Shown here piece by piece: positions 7,502 to 16,012 of a DNA stretch of 64,000 nucleotides (positions within the stretch are counted from its first letter, which is position 1; each line of letters opens with the position of its first letter). The translations under genes were made by a program, and so were the position numbers. Below the pieces are notes generated by a model. The model was not told the DNA's origin. It made no database searches and worked only from the letters and a program-made list of their open reading frames with translations. The stretch lies in assembly GCA_016935755.1 (NCBI GenBank), contig JAFGQI010000137.1:1-64000 (forward strand), read 5' to 3'. The DNA comes from Anaerolineales bacterium (GTDB lineage: Bacteria; Chloroflexota; Anaerolineae; Anaerolineales; UBA4823).

Positions 7502-10042
7502 ATGGCTGACATCCGTTGTCCGCTGTGTGGAAAACTGAATCCGGATGATCTAGATGTTTGCCGGTTCTGTCAGGCTCGCCTGAAACCATTTTGGGTGGGT
7601 AGTGCGCCTGATGAGGGCAATATTTCACCTGGCGCATCCAGTCCTGCGGATAGAGCAGACGAGTCAGCGACCAATCTGCCGGATTGGCTTCAATCTCTAC
7701 GCCAATCTGAACAACAAGATAGTGATGAAAAAGCCGAAGAATCCAATGTTCCGGATTGGTTAACTGGGCTGAGAAGTGATTCCCTGCAAGATGATCGTTT
7801 TGGCCCAGAAGAGACTCAGGAAGCTTCTCAGGATGAGTCGCCCTCTGCAGAACAAGATTGGATGGGACGGCTTGGCGGCGAAACTCAGGCTGCCGCAGAA
7901 TCAGCGGATATTCCTGGCTGGCTGCATTCCATGGAAGCGAAATCGCCTGATGCCGGCGAACCGGTCACCCCAGAATGGTACTTACATGAGGCGGTTGATC
8001 ATACACCTCCGGAAGAGGCTGTGCCAGACTGGCTTTCTCCGGCTTCCACTCTGCCTGAAGAGCAGCCTTCAACAGTGGAAGAGCCTGCAGAAGGTGAGCT
8101 GCCGGATTGGCTTTCGCCAGCTGCCGTTGACGCGACGCCCCCCTCTACCCCGGAGGGTGAGCCCCCTGAGGTCGAACTGCCGCGTTGGCTGTCAACTGCT
8201 TCGACAGGTGCTGAACCAGCGCCTGTCCCTGAGGGCGAAATCCCAGATGAAGGATTGCCGGACTGGCTCTCATCTGCTGCACCGACTGTCTCCTCGCCAA
8301 CCGAACCAACTCAAGAGCCAGAAGAAACTCAATTGCCCAATTGGTTATCTGGTTTAGAGCAGGAACTTCCAGACTGGCTGTCAGGCGCAGAGGTGGCTGA
8401 ACCCCCGGTTCCGATGCCAGAAGCGGGTGAAATCCTGGCCCCTCTGCCAGAATCGGCTGCACCAGTAGAGATAACACCAGCGGGCGATGAAATGCCAGAC
8501 TGGTTGGCAGATTTTCAAAGCACGACGGAACCAGCTCCTCAGGCTGCAGAAGAAATAGAAGAAATCGATTGGGCGGCTGCATTGAGTGAGCCCGTTCTAT
8601 CAAGCCAGGCTGAGCCATCACAGCCGGAAGCGGAAGCTTCAATTGGGCAAGCAGAGAGCGCAGAAGCTGATCTGGATTGGCTCAGAGACCTGGAAGCATC
8701 CTTCCCCGAAATTCCAGTCGAAGCAGCTGGTCAAGGCGCAGCAGTATCTGTCGCTCCCATTCTCCCGTTCGCTCCGGAGCAGCCAGGACAAACACCGGTT
8801 GAGGCATTTGAGAGCGAGGGGCTGCCAGGCTGGCTCTCAGAAGTAGCTCCTGAACAAGAGATAGCTCAACCGCAGGAGGAAGCGGATTTGGCCCCTGCCA
8901 GTCTCCCCAGCTGGTTGGAGGCTATGCGCCCGGTTGAGACGGTAGGCGCATCGGCTGGAGAGACAGATGAATTGGCCGCGCCTGTGGTGGGCGCTGGCCC
9001 ACTAACCGGCTTGAGAGGGGTGCTGCCCGCAGAGCCTGATATCTCGTATATTCGAAAACCTCCTGCCTACTCTGTCAAGCTGCAATTAACAGACGCACAA
9101 CGAACCCAGGTGGAATTGCTTGAACAGCTGGTTAAAGCTGAAGGTGAGCCGCTGCCGGTTCCGGGTCGCGCCATCATCAGCTCGCAAAATATCTTTCGGA
9201 TTGCGATTTCGCTGATCCTGATTTTATCCATCCTCTGGCCTTTGATTAGCGGTACTTCCAAACCGCCTGAGGTCTTCCCGGATGTTGAGACCTTGGCTTC
9301 CAGCCAGTTAATCTCCAATCTGGCTCCTGGTTCACCCGTACTCCTGGCTGTTGATTATGAACCAGGGTTATCGGGTGAGATGGATGCGATTTCAGGCGCG
9401 GTTGTCGATTACCTCATGATTAAGGGCGTTTATCTGGTCTTGATTTCAACTACTGCAACTGGACCTGTTCAGGGAGAACATTTGCTCTCCGCTGTAAACC
9501 TGGCTGGCGGCCATCAATATCGCGCCCCAGATCAGTATATCAATCTGGGTTTCATCCCCGGAGGGCCGGCTGGTTTGCTTGGTTTTGCGCAGAATCCGCG
9601 AGGTATTGCACCTTCCACGATTGAGGGAGAGGCTGCCTGGGATTTGCTGTTCTTACAGAAAGTTGAATCGGTGGCAGGATTTAACCTGGTGATTGTGGCT
9701 ACCGATAAAACAGATACCGCTCGAGCCTGGATCGAACAGGTACAACCCCACTTGGCTGCTACACCCATGCTCATGGTGGTGAGCGCTCAGATAGAACCGA
9801 TTGTGCGGCCCTATTATCAAAGCAGCGCAGGACAGGTGCAAGGTCTGGTGGCTGGATTGGCTGGTGGGGCAACTTTTCAGAGCGCGTTGGGGCGCAGTGG
9901 AGAAGCTGCGGGATACTGGTCTTCGTTTCAGGCAGGCATATTGGTCGCGACGCTTCTGATTTTAGTGGGGGGGATAGTGTATGTCGGATTGTTTTTATTC
10001 AGAAGTGAGAAAGACGGCGCCAAACGAGAGGTGAAGACATGA
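7502..10042 (+). CDS. zinc-ribbon protein with ~16 W-L linear motifs and a membrane-anchored domain
   Basis: An 846-residue multidomain protein. Residues 6-23 form a zinc ribbon (C6, C9, C20, C23). Residues ~58-471 are acidic, Pro/Glu/Ala-rich and probably disordered, and carry about 16 copies of a short motif of the type LPDWLS, VPDWLT, IPGWLH or LDWLRDL at intervals of 15-40 residues. A helix at ~563-583, an ordered domain of ~230 residues and a last helix at ~809-833 follow. With the ribbon in the cytosol, the ~230-residue domain would lie outside the membrane. The repeats look like docking sites for a partner, which would make this the scaffold of the unit (inference). Its last codons overlap the next ATG. 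Confidence 0.7.
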   Translation: MADIRCPLCGKLNPDDLDVCRFCQARLKPFWVGSAPDEGNISPGASSPADRADESATNLPDWLQSLRQSEQQDSDEKAEESNVPDWLTGLRSDSLQDDRFGPEETQEASQDESPSAEQDWMGRLGGETQAAAESADIPGWLHSMEAKSPDAGEPVTPEWYLHEAVDHTPPEEAVPDWLSPASTLPEEQPSTVEEPAEGELPDWLSPAAVDATPPSTPEGEPPEVELPRWLSTASTGAEPAPVPEGEIPDEGLPDWLSSAAPTVSSPTEPTQEPEETQLPNWLSGLEQELPDWLSGAEVAEPPVPMPEAGEILAPLPESAAPVEITPAGDEMPDWLADFQSTTEPAPQAAEEIEEIDWAAALSEPVLSSQAEPSQPEAEASIGQAESAEADLDWLRDLEASFPEIPVEAAGQGAAVSVAPILPFAPEQPGQTPVEAFESEGLPGWLSEVAPEQEIAQPQEEADLAPASLPSWLEAMRPVETVGASAGETDELAAPVVGAGPLTGLRGVLPAEPDISYIRKPPAYSVKLQLTDAQRTQVELLEQLVKAEGEPLPVPGRAIISSQNIFRIAISLILILSILWPLISGTSKPPEVFPDVETLASSQLISNLAPGSPVLLAVDYEPGLSGEMDAISGAVVDYLMIKGVYLVLISTTATGPVQGEHLLSAVNLAGGHQYRAPDQYINLGFIPGGPAGLLGFAQNPRGIAPSTIEGEAAWDLLFLQKVESVAGFNLVIVATDKTDTARAWIEQVQPHLAATPMLMVVSAQIEPIVRPYYQSSAGQVQGLVAGLAGGATFQSALGRSGEAAGYWSSFQAGILVATLLILVGGIVYVGLFLFRSEKDGAKREVKT

Positions 10043-10731
10043 GCGAGATCTTGCCCGTAGAACTGGCTGGCGCCTTATTGGGTTTTCTGCTGACCCTGAG
10101 TGTATTCAGCTACCTTCTGGGAGATAATTTTTTATTCCGGCTGGCGATCCATATTTTCATTGGTGTTTCGGCTGGGTTTGCAGCTGTGGTGGTCTGGTAT
10201 AACGTGATCTGGCCTCAATTGATCGCTCCAATGATCTCTGGCAGCCAGCCGGACCGTTTGCTGCTGCTGGTGCCATTGATTTTAAGCCTGTTGTTATTAG
10301 CAAAAGCGTCGCCCCGCCTATCCGCCCTGGGAACCCCTGCTTTGGCATATCTGGTTGGGGTAGGTGCGGCTGTAGCGGTGGGAGGAGCGCTCTTTGGGAC
10401 AATCTTCCCGCAGGTGAGCGCCTCGATCAACCAGTTCGATATGGAAGCAGCCCGTCAAAGCAGCGCCGGAACGGGCCTTTTCCTGGTGAATGGCATTTTA
10501 TCTCTGGTGGGCACATTAGCCACCCTGGTCTATTTCCAGTTTGGCTCGCGCCCTGCGCAGGGACGATCACAGCCAGGACCGTCCTGGCTTGAATCGATTG
10601 CTCTAATTGGACGGGGTTTTATCGCCATTACATTCGGTACATTGTTTGCCGGAGCCATCGCAGCGGCCATGGTGGCCCTCATTGAGCGATGGGACTTTAT
10701 GATTAAATTTATCCTTTCGTTTTTTTCATAG
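10039..10731 (+). CDS. polytopic membrane protein, unknown function
   Basis: A 230-residue protein with about six hydrophobic helices (roughly residues 8-28, 33-55, 70-90, 95-122, 145-168, 190-218) separated by short loops. No conserved motif of a known transporter family is visible. The ATG overlaps the stop of the zinc-ribbon gene by 4 nt, and the MutL-like gene starts 9 nt after its stop. It is probably the second integral-membrane subunit of this unit. Confidence 0.6.
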   Translation: MSEILPVELAGALLGFLLTLSVFSYLLGDNFLFRLAIHIFIGVSAGFAAVVVWYNVIWPQLIAPMISGSQPDRLLLLVPLILSLLLLAKASPRLSALGTPALAYLVGVGAAVAVGGALFGTIFPQVSASINQFDMEAARQSSAGTGLFLVNGILSLVGTLATLVYFQFGSRPAQGRSQPGPSWLESIALIGRGFIAITFGTLFAGAIAAAMVALIERWDFMIKFILSFFS

Positions 10732-10740
10732 CGCCATCCC

Positions 10741-12498
10741 ATGCCTACATCACTGGTTGCAGCTGAATCAATGTTAGTGGTCGATGTGGGATCCGTAATG
10801 ACCCGCGCCATGCTCTTTGATGTGGTAGATGGGCAATACCGGTTCCTGGCATCTGGTGCGGCGCCATCTACAGCCGGGGCGCCCTATCATAATGTGAGCG
10901 AAGGTGTACGTTCGGCCTTGGACCGCTTACAAAGTATAACCGGGCGGGTCTTGATCGGCGCAGATGAACAGCTGATCATCCCGTGTTCAGGAGAAGGCAC
11001 AGGTGTAGATACCTTTGCAGCCACCATTTCGGCTGGGCCGCCGATCAAGGTTGTCGCAGTGGGGTTGTTGGAAGATGTTTCCCTGGAGAGCGCTCGCCGT
11101 CTGGCTATGACCACCTACAGCACGATTGTGCAAACGATCAACCTGAACGATCGCCGTAAGCCCGAGGCGCGGATTGATTCAATATTGCGCTTGCGGCCGA
11201 ATCTGATTGTGGCCGCCGGCGGTACGGAGGATGGCGCTTCACAATCTGTGCTGAAACTGCTCGAAGCAGTCGGCCTGGCGTGCTATTTGCTGCCACAAGA
11301 ACAGCGACCGGAGATTATCTTTGCTGGCAATCAAGCTTTGCAGGATGAAATTCAATCCCTGCTGGGTGGTGTGGCAGCCGTTCATTATGCTCCCAATATT
11401 CGCCCTACGCTGGAAGTAGAGCAGTTGGAAGCCGCTCAGTCGGAAGTGGCGCACCTTGTCAGCCAGATGCGGGTGCGGTCGCTCCCAGGAGTTGAAGATT
11501 TGAACAGCTGGGCGGGCGGGGGACTCATACCGACCGCCACCGCCTTTGGTCGGATCATTCGCTTTTTGAGCGAATCGCATGTTTCCAATAAAGGGGTCTT
11601 TGGAATCGATATCGGCTCTTCGGCCACTTCGGTGGCAGCAGCTTTTTCAGGTTCGTTATATTCAGGAGTGTTCCCACAGTTGGGATTAGGATATGGTCTG
11701 GCAGGTCACTTCGAGCGTGTTCCATATCGAGATGTAGCCCAGTGGTTGACTTATGATATATCTGAAGATAACCTGCGCGAATATATCCTGAACAAAAAAA
11801 TCCATCCAACAACCCTTCCGGCAACACAAGAAGATATGGAGTTGGAGCAAGCCATGGCTCGCTGCAGCATGCAGGCAGCGGTCAAGAATATTGTCAGCTG
11901 GTTTCCTCCCACTGTTGCCATACCTGGCGATGGCTTGCTGCCACCAGTCGAACCCATTTTTGCCACTGGCGGGGTGCTTTCTGGAGCGCCAAGCCTGGCC
12001 CATGCTGTAATGATGCTGTTGGATGGTTTACAGCCCACCGGTACAAGCACATTGATCCTGGATAAGAGCCATCTGGCCTCAGCGCTAGGGGCTGCTGCGG
12101 CGCTAAATCCGCTGCTGGTGGTACAGGTTCTATCATCGAATGCTTTCACTTACCTGGGCACGGTCATTTCGCCGGTCGGGAATGCGCGCTTTGGAACGCC
12201 CATCCTGCGCCTGAAAATGGTTTATGAAAACGATCAGGAATTGACCCGCGAGATTAAGCAGGGTGATTTGGAAGTTTTGCCTCTTCCATCCGGACAATCT
12301 GCCCGTATCCAGTTATACCCCCTGCACCGGTATGATATTGGCATGGGAGCGCCGGGTCGAGGCGGCGGGCTGAGGGTAGCTGGTGGAGCGCTGGGTGTTG
12401 TCATCGACGCTCGTGGACGTCCATTATCTTTGCCGGGCGATTCAGGCAAGCGGTCCGAGCTTTTGAAAAAGTGGCTTTGGACTCTGGGAGGTCAGTAG
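10741..12498 (+). CDS. MutL/GlmL-family ASKHA protein
   Basis: A 585-residue protein of the ASKHA (actin/Hsp70/sugar kinase) fold, closest in pattern to the MutL (GlmL) proteins first seen beside glutamate mutase. Two phosphate-binding segments are visible, LVVDVGSVMTRAMLFDV (~11-26) and GVFGIDIGSSATSVAAA (~285-301), and a late adenosine-type segment FATGGVLSGAP (~400). No B12-dependent mutase subunit lies in this window, so a glutamate mutase role is not supported here. It sits after three membrane genes and 3 nt before the barrel-like gene, so it may be the cytosolic nucleotide-driven subunit of the unit (inference). This MutL is unrelated to the mismatch-repair protein at 29377. Confidence 0.75.
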   Translation: MPTSLVAAESMLVVDVGSVMTRAMLFDVVDGQYRFLASGAAPSTAGAPYHNVSEGVRSALDRLQSITGRVLIGADEQLIIPCSGEGTGVDTFAATISAGPPIKVVAVGLLEDVSLESARRLAMTTYSTIVQTINLNDRRKPEARIDSILRLRPNLIVAAGGTEDGASQSVLKLLEAVGLACYLLPQEQRPEIIFAGNQALQDEIQSLLGGVAAVHYAPNIRPTLEVEQLEAAQSEVAHLVSQMRVRSLPGVEDLNSWAGGGLIPTATAFGRIIRFLSESHVSNKGVFGIDIGSSATSVAAAFSGSLYSGVFPQLGLGYGLAGHFERVPYRDVAQWLTYDISEDNLREYILNKKIHPTTLPATQEDMELEQAMARCSMQAAVKNIVSWFPPTVAIPGDGLLPPVEPIFATGGVLSGAPSLAHAVMMLLDGLQPTGTSTLILDKSHLASALGAAAALNPLLVVQVLSSNAFTYLGTVISPVGNARFGTPILRLKMVYENDQELTREIKQGDLEVLPLPSGQSARIQLYPLHRYDIGMGAPGRGGGLRVAGGALGVVIDARGRPLSLPGDSGKRSELLKKWLWTLGGQ

Positions 12499-12501
12499 GT
12501 T

Positions 12502-13554
12502 ATGTTAGCTCCCGTTACCCACATCCTGCCATTAACCACGATCCACCGGGAACGCGTCTTGCAAATACCGGGGAAAGTGATCGTGCGCAAAGGACAGAAA
12601 GTTAACGCTTCAGATACGATTGCAGAAGCCAGGTTGGATTCTGAGCATTTGCTCCTGGATATCAGCCGCAGCCTGGGAGTATCCTCCAAACAGGTTGATA
12701 AATATATCAAATGTGTAGCTGGGGACGCCCTGGCGGAAGGCGACCTGGTTGCTGGCCCGGTAGGTATGGCTCGCCGGGTGGTGCGTTCGCCTGTCAATGG
12801 CCAGGTGCTTCTGGCTGGGAGCGGCCAGGTATTGATTGAGGCAGCGGGGCAGCCATTTCAGCTGAAGGCAGGCCTATCAGGGGAGATCGCTGATTTAATA
12901 TCTGACCGGGGAGCGATTGTTGAGACCACCGGCGCTCTGATTCAAGGGGTATGGGGAAATGGTCGCATTGACTCTGGCTTGATGACGGTATTGCTGAAAT
13001 CGCCCGATGAAAGCCTGACCCCAGATCAACTGGATGTAAGTTTACGGGGAGCCATTGCCCTGGCCGCTCATTGCGGCGATCCCGAAGTATTAAAAACGGC
13101 CGAAGAATTGCCTCTGCGTGGCTTGATTTTGTCCACCATTTCTGCTAATCTGGTGAAATTGGCATTACTTATGCACTATCCTATTATTGTATTGGATGGT
13201 TTTGGGCAGCGCCCGATGAATTCAACCGCGTATAAACTGCTCACTACGAATGAAAGGCACGATGTATCCATCAATGCTGAACCCTGGGATCGCTATGCCG
13301 GCACAAGGCCCGAGGTTGTTATTCCCCTGCCCGCACCAGGCACACCCGCGCTGCCGCGCGATACGGATGTGTTTTCACCAGATCAGCAGGTGCGAGTCTT
13401 ACGAGCGCCTTACGCCAATATGATTGGGTCAATCACTGCATTGAAAGGCCAGGTTGTGTTTCCGAATGGATTGCACTTGCAAGCCGCAGAAGTGCGTTTA
13501 GAAAGTGGAGAAAGCGTCTTGGTGCCTCTTGCGAATCTTGAAGTGCTGTTATAA
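12502..13554 (+). CDS. conserved protein with lipoyl-like barrel and KOW-like C terminus
   Basis: A 350-residue, probably cytosolic protein I cannot assign to a named family. Residues ~88-117 (VRSPVNGQVLLAGSGQVLIEA) resemble a biotinyl/lipoyl-type barrel, but no lysine occupies the expected hairpin tip. Residues ~200-235 include ILSTISANLVKLALLMHYPIIVLDGFG as alternating strand and helix. The last ~50 residues read as a small beta barrel of KOW type (VLRAPYANMIGSITALKGQV...). It begins 3 nt after the MutL-like gene and ends the unit; the next gene has its own strong ribosome-binding site after 55 nt. The close coupling suggests a direct partner of the ASKHA protein. Confidence 0.6.
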   Translation: MLAPVTHILPLTTIHRERVLQIPGKVIVRKGQKVNASDTIAEARLDSEHLLLDISRSLGVSSKQVDKYIKCVAGDALAEGDLVAGPVGMARRVVRSPVNGQVLLAGSGQVLIEAAGQPFQLKAGLSGEIADLISDRGAIVETTGALIQGVWGNGRIDSGLMTVLLKSPDESLTPDQLDVSLRGAIALAAHCGDPEVLKTAEELPLRGLILSTISANLVKLALLMHYPIIVLDGFGQRPMNSTAYKLLTTNERHDVSINAEPWDRYAGTRPEVVIPLPAPGTPALPRDTDVFSPDQQVRVLRAPYANMIGSITALKGQVVFPNGLHLQAAEVRLESGESVLVPLANLEVLL

Positions 13555-13609
13555 ACGGATAATCACAACGGAAGCTACGAAGAGAAAATGATGACAGGAG
13601 GAGAAAGCT

Positions 13610-14209
13610 ATGTCTTTTGAAAATCTAGATCTGGGCGATGATATGGATAACGAGGAGGGTACCCCTCCAGAAGAATCCAGCAACCGCATGTTTTTTATTG
13701 CAGCGGGCATCCTTGGAGCGATTGCCCTGGTTTTCTTAATCTGCATTGCTGTTTACGCTTTAGTGCTGCTGCCGCAGCGGAAGGAAGCTCAATCTCAGCA
13801 GAAAGCCACGCTGGACGCGCAAAATACCGAAGTCGCCTCGATCATCAATAAGACTTCCACGGCTTACAGGCAGGAGGCGATTGAGGCTGCTTATACGGCG
13901 ACACCCACGGCCACCAGCCCGGCGACATTTACTCCACGCGCCAGCGCGACCTCGGTGGTGGCGGTTGAAGGATCGGCAACATCCCTTGCACCGACTTTGC
14001 AGCCAGACATGGCCACGGCAACAGCCTTGCATGCCACACTAACATACAACGCGGTTTTGTTCAATGAAACGGCAACCGCTGCTGCTCTCTTGCCCACCCA
14101 GGTCCCCGATACGGGCTTCGCGGATGATGTGGGGCTTCCGATGATGATAGGAATTGCAGTCCTGTTAGTAGTGGTGATCTTCCTGGCTCGGCGATTACGG
14201 ACAGCATGA
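13610..14209 (+). CDS. two-helix Thr/Ala-rich surface protein with VPDTG signal
   Basis: A 199-residue protein: an acidic N terminus, a membrane helix at 27-53, a long Ala/Thr/Pro-rich stalk with repeated TATPTAT- and SATS-type stretches, the motif VPDTGF at 165-170, a second helix at 175-193 and the basic tail RRLR. The end matches the layout of a Gram-positive sorting signal (P-x-T-G, helix, positive tail), but the N-terminal helix is not followed by a clear cleavage site, so it may instead be a bitopic protein. The ATG has a strong AGGAGGAG site. It follows the unknown unit and may belong to it. No sortase gene is seen in the window. Confidence 0.65.
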   Translation: MSFENLDLGDDMDNEEGTPPEESSNRMFFIAAGILGAIALVFLICIAVYALVLLPQRKEAQSQQKATLDAQNTEVASIINKTSTAYRQEAIEAAYTATPTATSPATFTPRASATSVVAVEGSATSLAPTLQPDMATATALHATLTYNAVLFNETATAAALLPTQVPDTGFADDVGLPMMIGIAVLLVVVIFLARRLRTA

Positions 14210-14220
14210 TAGCTACCTGG

Positions 14221-14253
14221 CGAGATGAAAGATCTGGGGAATCTTTCATCTCG
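14221..14253. repeat. 13-bp perfect inverted repeat without T-tract
   Basis: Arms CGAGATGAAAGAT (14221-14233) and ATCTTTCATCTCG (14241-14253) with a 7-base loop, located 12 nt after one gene and 15 nt before the next. It lacks a run of T, so it is not a typical intrinsic terminator. It could protect an mRNA end, adjust read-through, or serve as a protein-binding site. Confidence 0.6.
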
Positions 14254-14268
14254 CTATGCTGATGCAAG

Positions 14269-15957
14269 ATGAATGTGGATCGCGGCAATGTTGTTGCCAT
14301 CCTGAGGCGGGGGCATATATTTCAGGGCCTGGAATTAGCCCACCTGGCGCGCATTGCAGATTTTTTCGAACCGGTCGAACTGGAAAAGAACCAGGTTGTT
14401 TTTCTGGAGGGCAGCCGCCCAGACTATTTTTATATTGTTCTGGATGGCAGGGTGCAGGTCACCCGCAGAACCAAGAAGCGTGTTCAACTGCTGAATTTCT
14501 TAGGCCCGGGGGATTTTTTTGGCGAACAGGCATTCATATTTAATTCACTTCGATCGGCCACAATAAAAACAGTTACGCCCACAACTTTGCTGCGCATGTC
14601 GCAGACCAGGTTTAATCAGCTGCTCAGCGAATACCCGGGAATTCGTTTAAACCTGACGGCAACCGCGCAAAGCCGTAAGCGCGCTCGAAATAAACGTTTC
14701 AGTTGGCTTGGCAAGGAAGAGATCCTCTATTACATCGCGGGTCGCCATGTGCTTTTTCTGATCAGAGCATGGCTGCTGCCATTTTTACTCCTGGCGGGTT
14801 CCCTGGTGGTTTTGGCGGTGCTGCTGTTCCCGCTGGATAGTGGAATAGGTTTTTCGCCCATATTATTCTTTCCTATTTTAGGATTGATCATTGCGCTCTT
14901 GTGGGGTGCCTGGATTTGGATCGATTGGAGCAACGATTATTTCATTGTCACCAGTCAGCGGGTGATCTGGCAGGAAAAAATCCTGGTCATTTACGACAGC
15001 CGTCATGAGGCCACCCTGAGTCAGATATTGGCTGTGAATGTCAGTTCCAGCCAGATTGGCCGGATATTAAATTATGGGAATGTGGATGTGCGCACATATA
15101 CCGGCAGTATTCTCATGCGTAATGTTGAGCAGGCTTATCGTTTTGCAGGGCTTGTTGACAGCTTGCGTAAGCGCGCCTCGGAACTTTCTCATGAGCAAGA
15201 GATACAGACCATTGATGAAACTCTGGGTAAAGCGTTGTTCAAAACTGCCCACCCGGAGGCTGATCTGATCCCGGCCGCATCTGCTCCCTCAACTGCGAGT
15301 GAAAAGAAAGCGCCGTCAAAGAAGAAACAAGACAACCCAAGTTGGTGGCGAACTTTTCTGAAAGTTCGCTATCAGGAAGGTAAGGTGATCACGTATCGGA
15401 AGCATTGGCTGCTGTTATTGGCTAAGATCTGGACCCCATTTGTGATTCTGCTCCTGACCTGCCCGATCTCAACCTATCTGACCTGGAATCAAATATTTTC
15501 CCTCACCTTCTTTTTATTGCTGACGCCTTTCTTCCTCGTGATCTTTGGTTGGTTGGTCTATGACTATCTGGATTGGAGCAATGATATTTATCGCCTGACG
15601 CCTGACCAGATTTTAGATATCGAGCGAAAGCCCTTAGGGCAGGAGCAGAAGAAAACAGCCAGCCTGGGTTCGCCTGACCTTCGTGTGGAGCATACCCGTG
15701 CAAATATCTGGGGAATCATCTTCGATTTTGGGACGGTGACGATCAATGTTGGTCAGACGCAGTTTATTTTTAATGGCGTCTACAACCCGGACCAGGTTCA
15801 TAAAGATGTTTCCGATTATCAGCAAGCATTCATGCATAAAAAAGAGGAAGATGCAGAAAACCGGCGTAAAGAAGAAATGCTCAAGTGGCTGACCTCCTAT
15901 CACCGGCAGCAAGAAAAATTAGAAAACGAAGAGAATAACCCTGGAGAAGGCGGTTAA
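14269..15957 (+). CDS. cNMP-binding domain protein with two membrane bPH-like domains
   Basis: A 562-residue membrane protein. Residues ~10-125 form a Crp-type cyclic-nucleotide-binding domain (FEPVELEKNQVVFLEGS, FLGPGDFFGEQAF, SATIKTVTPTTLL). Two copies of a unit follow, each with a pair of membrane helices (about 163-188/196-222 and 380-403/408-430) and a bacterial PH-like domain beginning WSNDYFIVTSQRVI in the first and WSNDIYRLTPDQIL in the second. There is no DNA-binding helix-turn-helix. The family is seen in Chloroflexota and has no proven role; a cNMP- or lipid-responsive membrane sensor is inference. It is preceded by the hairpin at 14221-14253. Confidence 0.75.
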   Translation: MNVDRGNVVAILRRGHIFQGLELAHLARIADFFEPVELEKNQVVFLEGSRPDYFYIVLDGRVQVTRRTKKRVQLLNFLGPGDFFGEQAFIFNSLRSATIKTVTPTTLLRMSQTRFNQLLSEYPGIRLNLTATAQSRKRARNKRFSWLGKEEILYYIAGRHVLFLIRAWLLPFLLLAGSLVVLAVLLFPLDSGIGFSPILFFPILGLIIALLWGAWIWIDWSNDYFIVTSQRVIWQEKILVIYDSRHEATLSQILAVNVSSSQIGRILNYGNVDVRTYTGSILMRNVEQAYRFAGLVDSLRKRASELSHEQEIQTIDETLGKALFKTAHPEADLIPAASAPSTASEKKAPSKKKQDNPSWWRTFLKVRYQEGKVITYRKHWLLLLAKIWTPFVILLLTCPISTYLTWNQIFSLTFFLLLTPFFLVIFGWLVYDYLDWSNDIYRLTPDQILDIERKPLGQEQKKTASLGSPDLRVEHTRANIWGIIFDFGTVTINVGQTQFIFNGVYNPDQVHKDVSDYQQAFMHKKEEDAENRRKEEMLKWLTSYHRQQEKLENEENNPGEGG

Positions 15958-16012
15958 TCGAGGTAAAATAGCTCAGGTGTATGGGTAGTAATCGTTACTG
16001 ATAGAGGTAAGA

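Noticed and set aside
10741-12498. Glutamate mutase function for the MutL-like gene
   Set aside because: No mutase S or E subunit and no B12-binding motif lies in the window; the neighbours are membrane proteins of unknown function.
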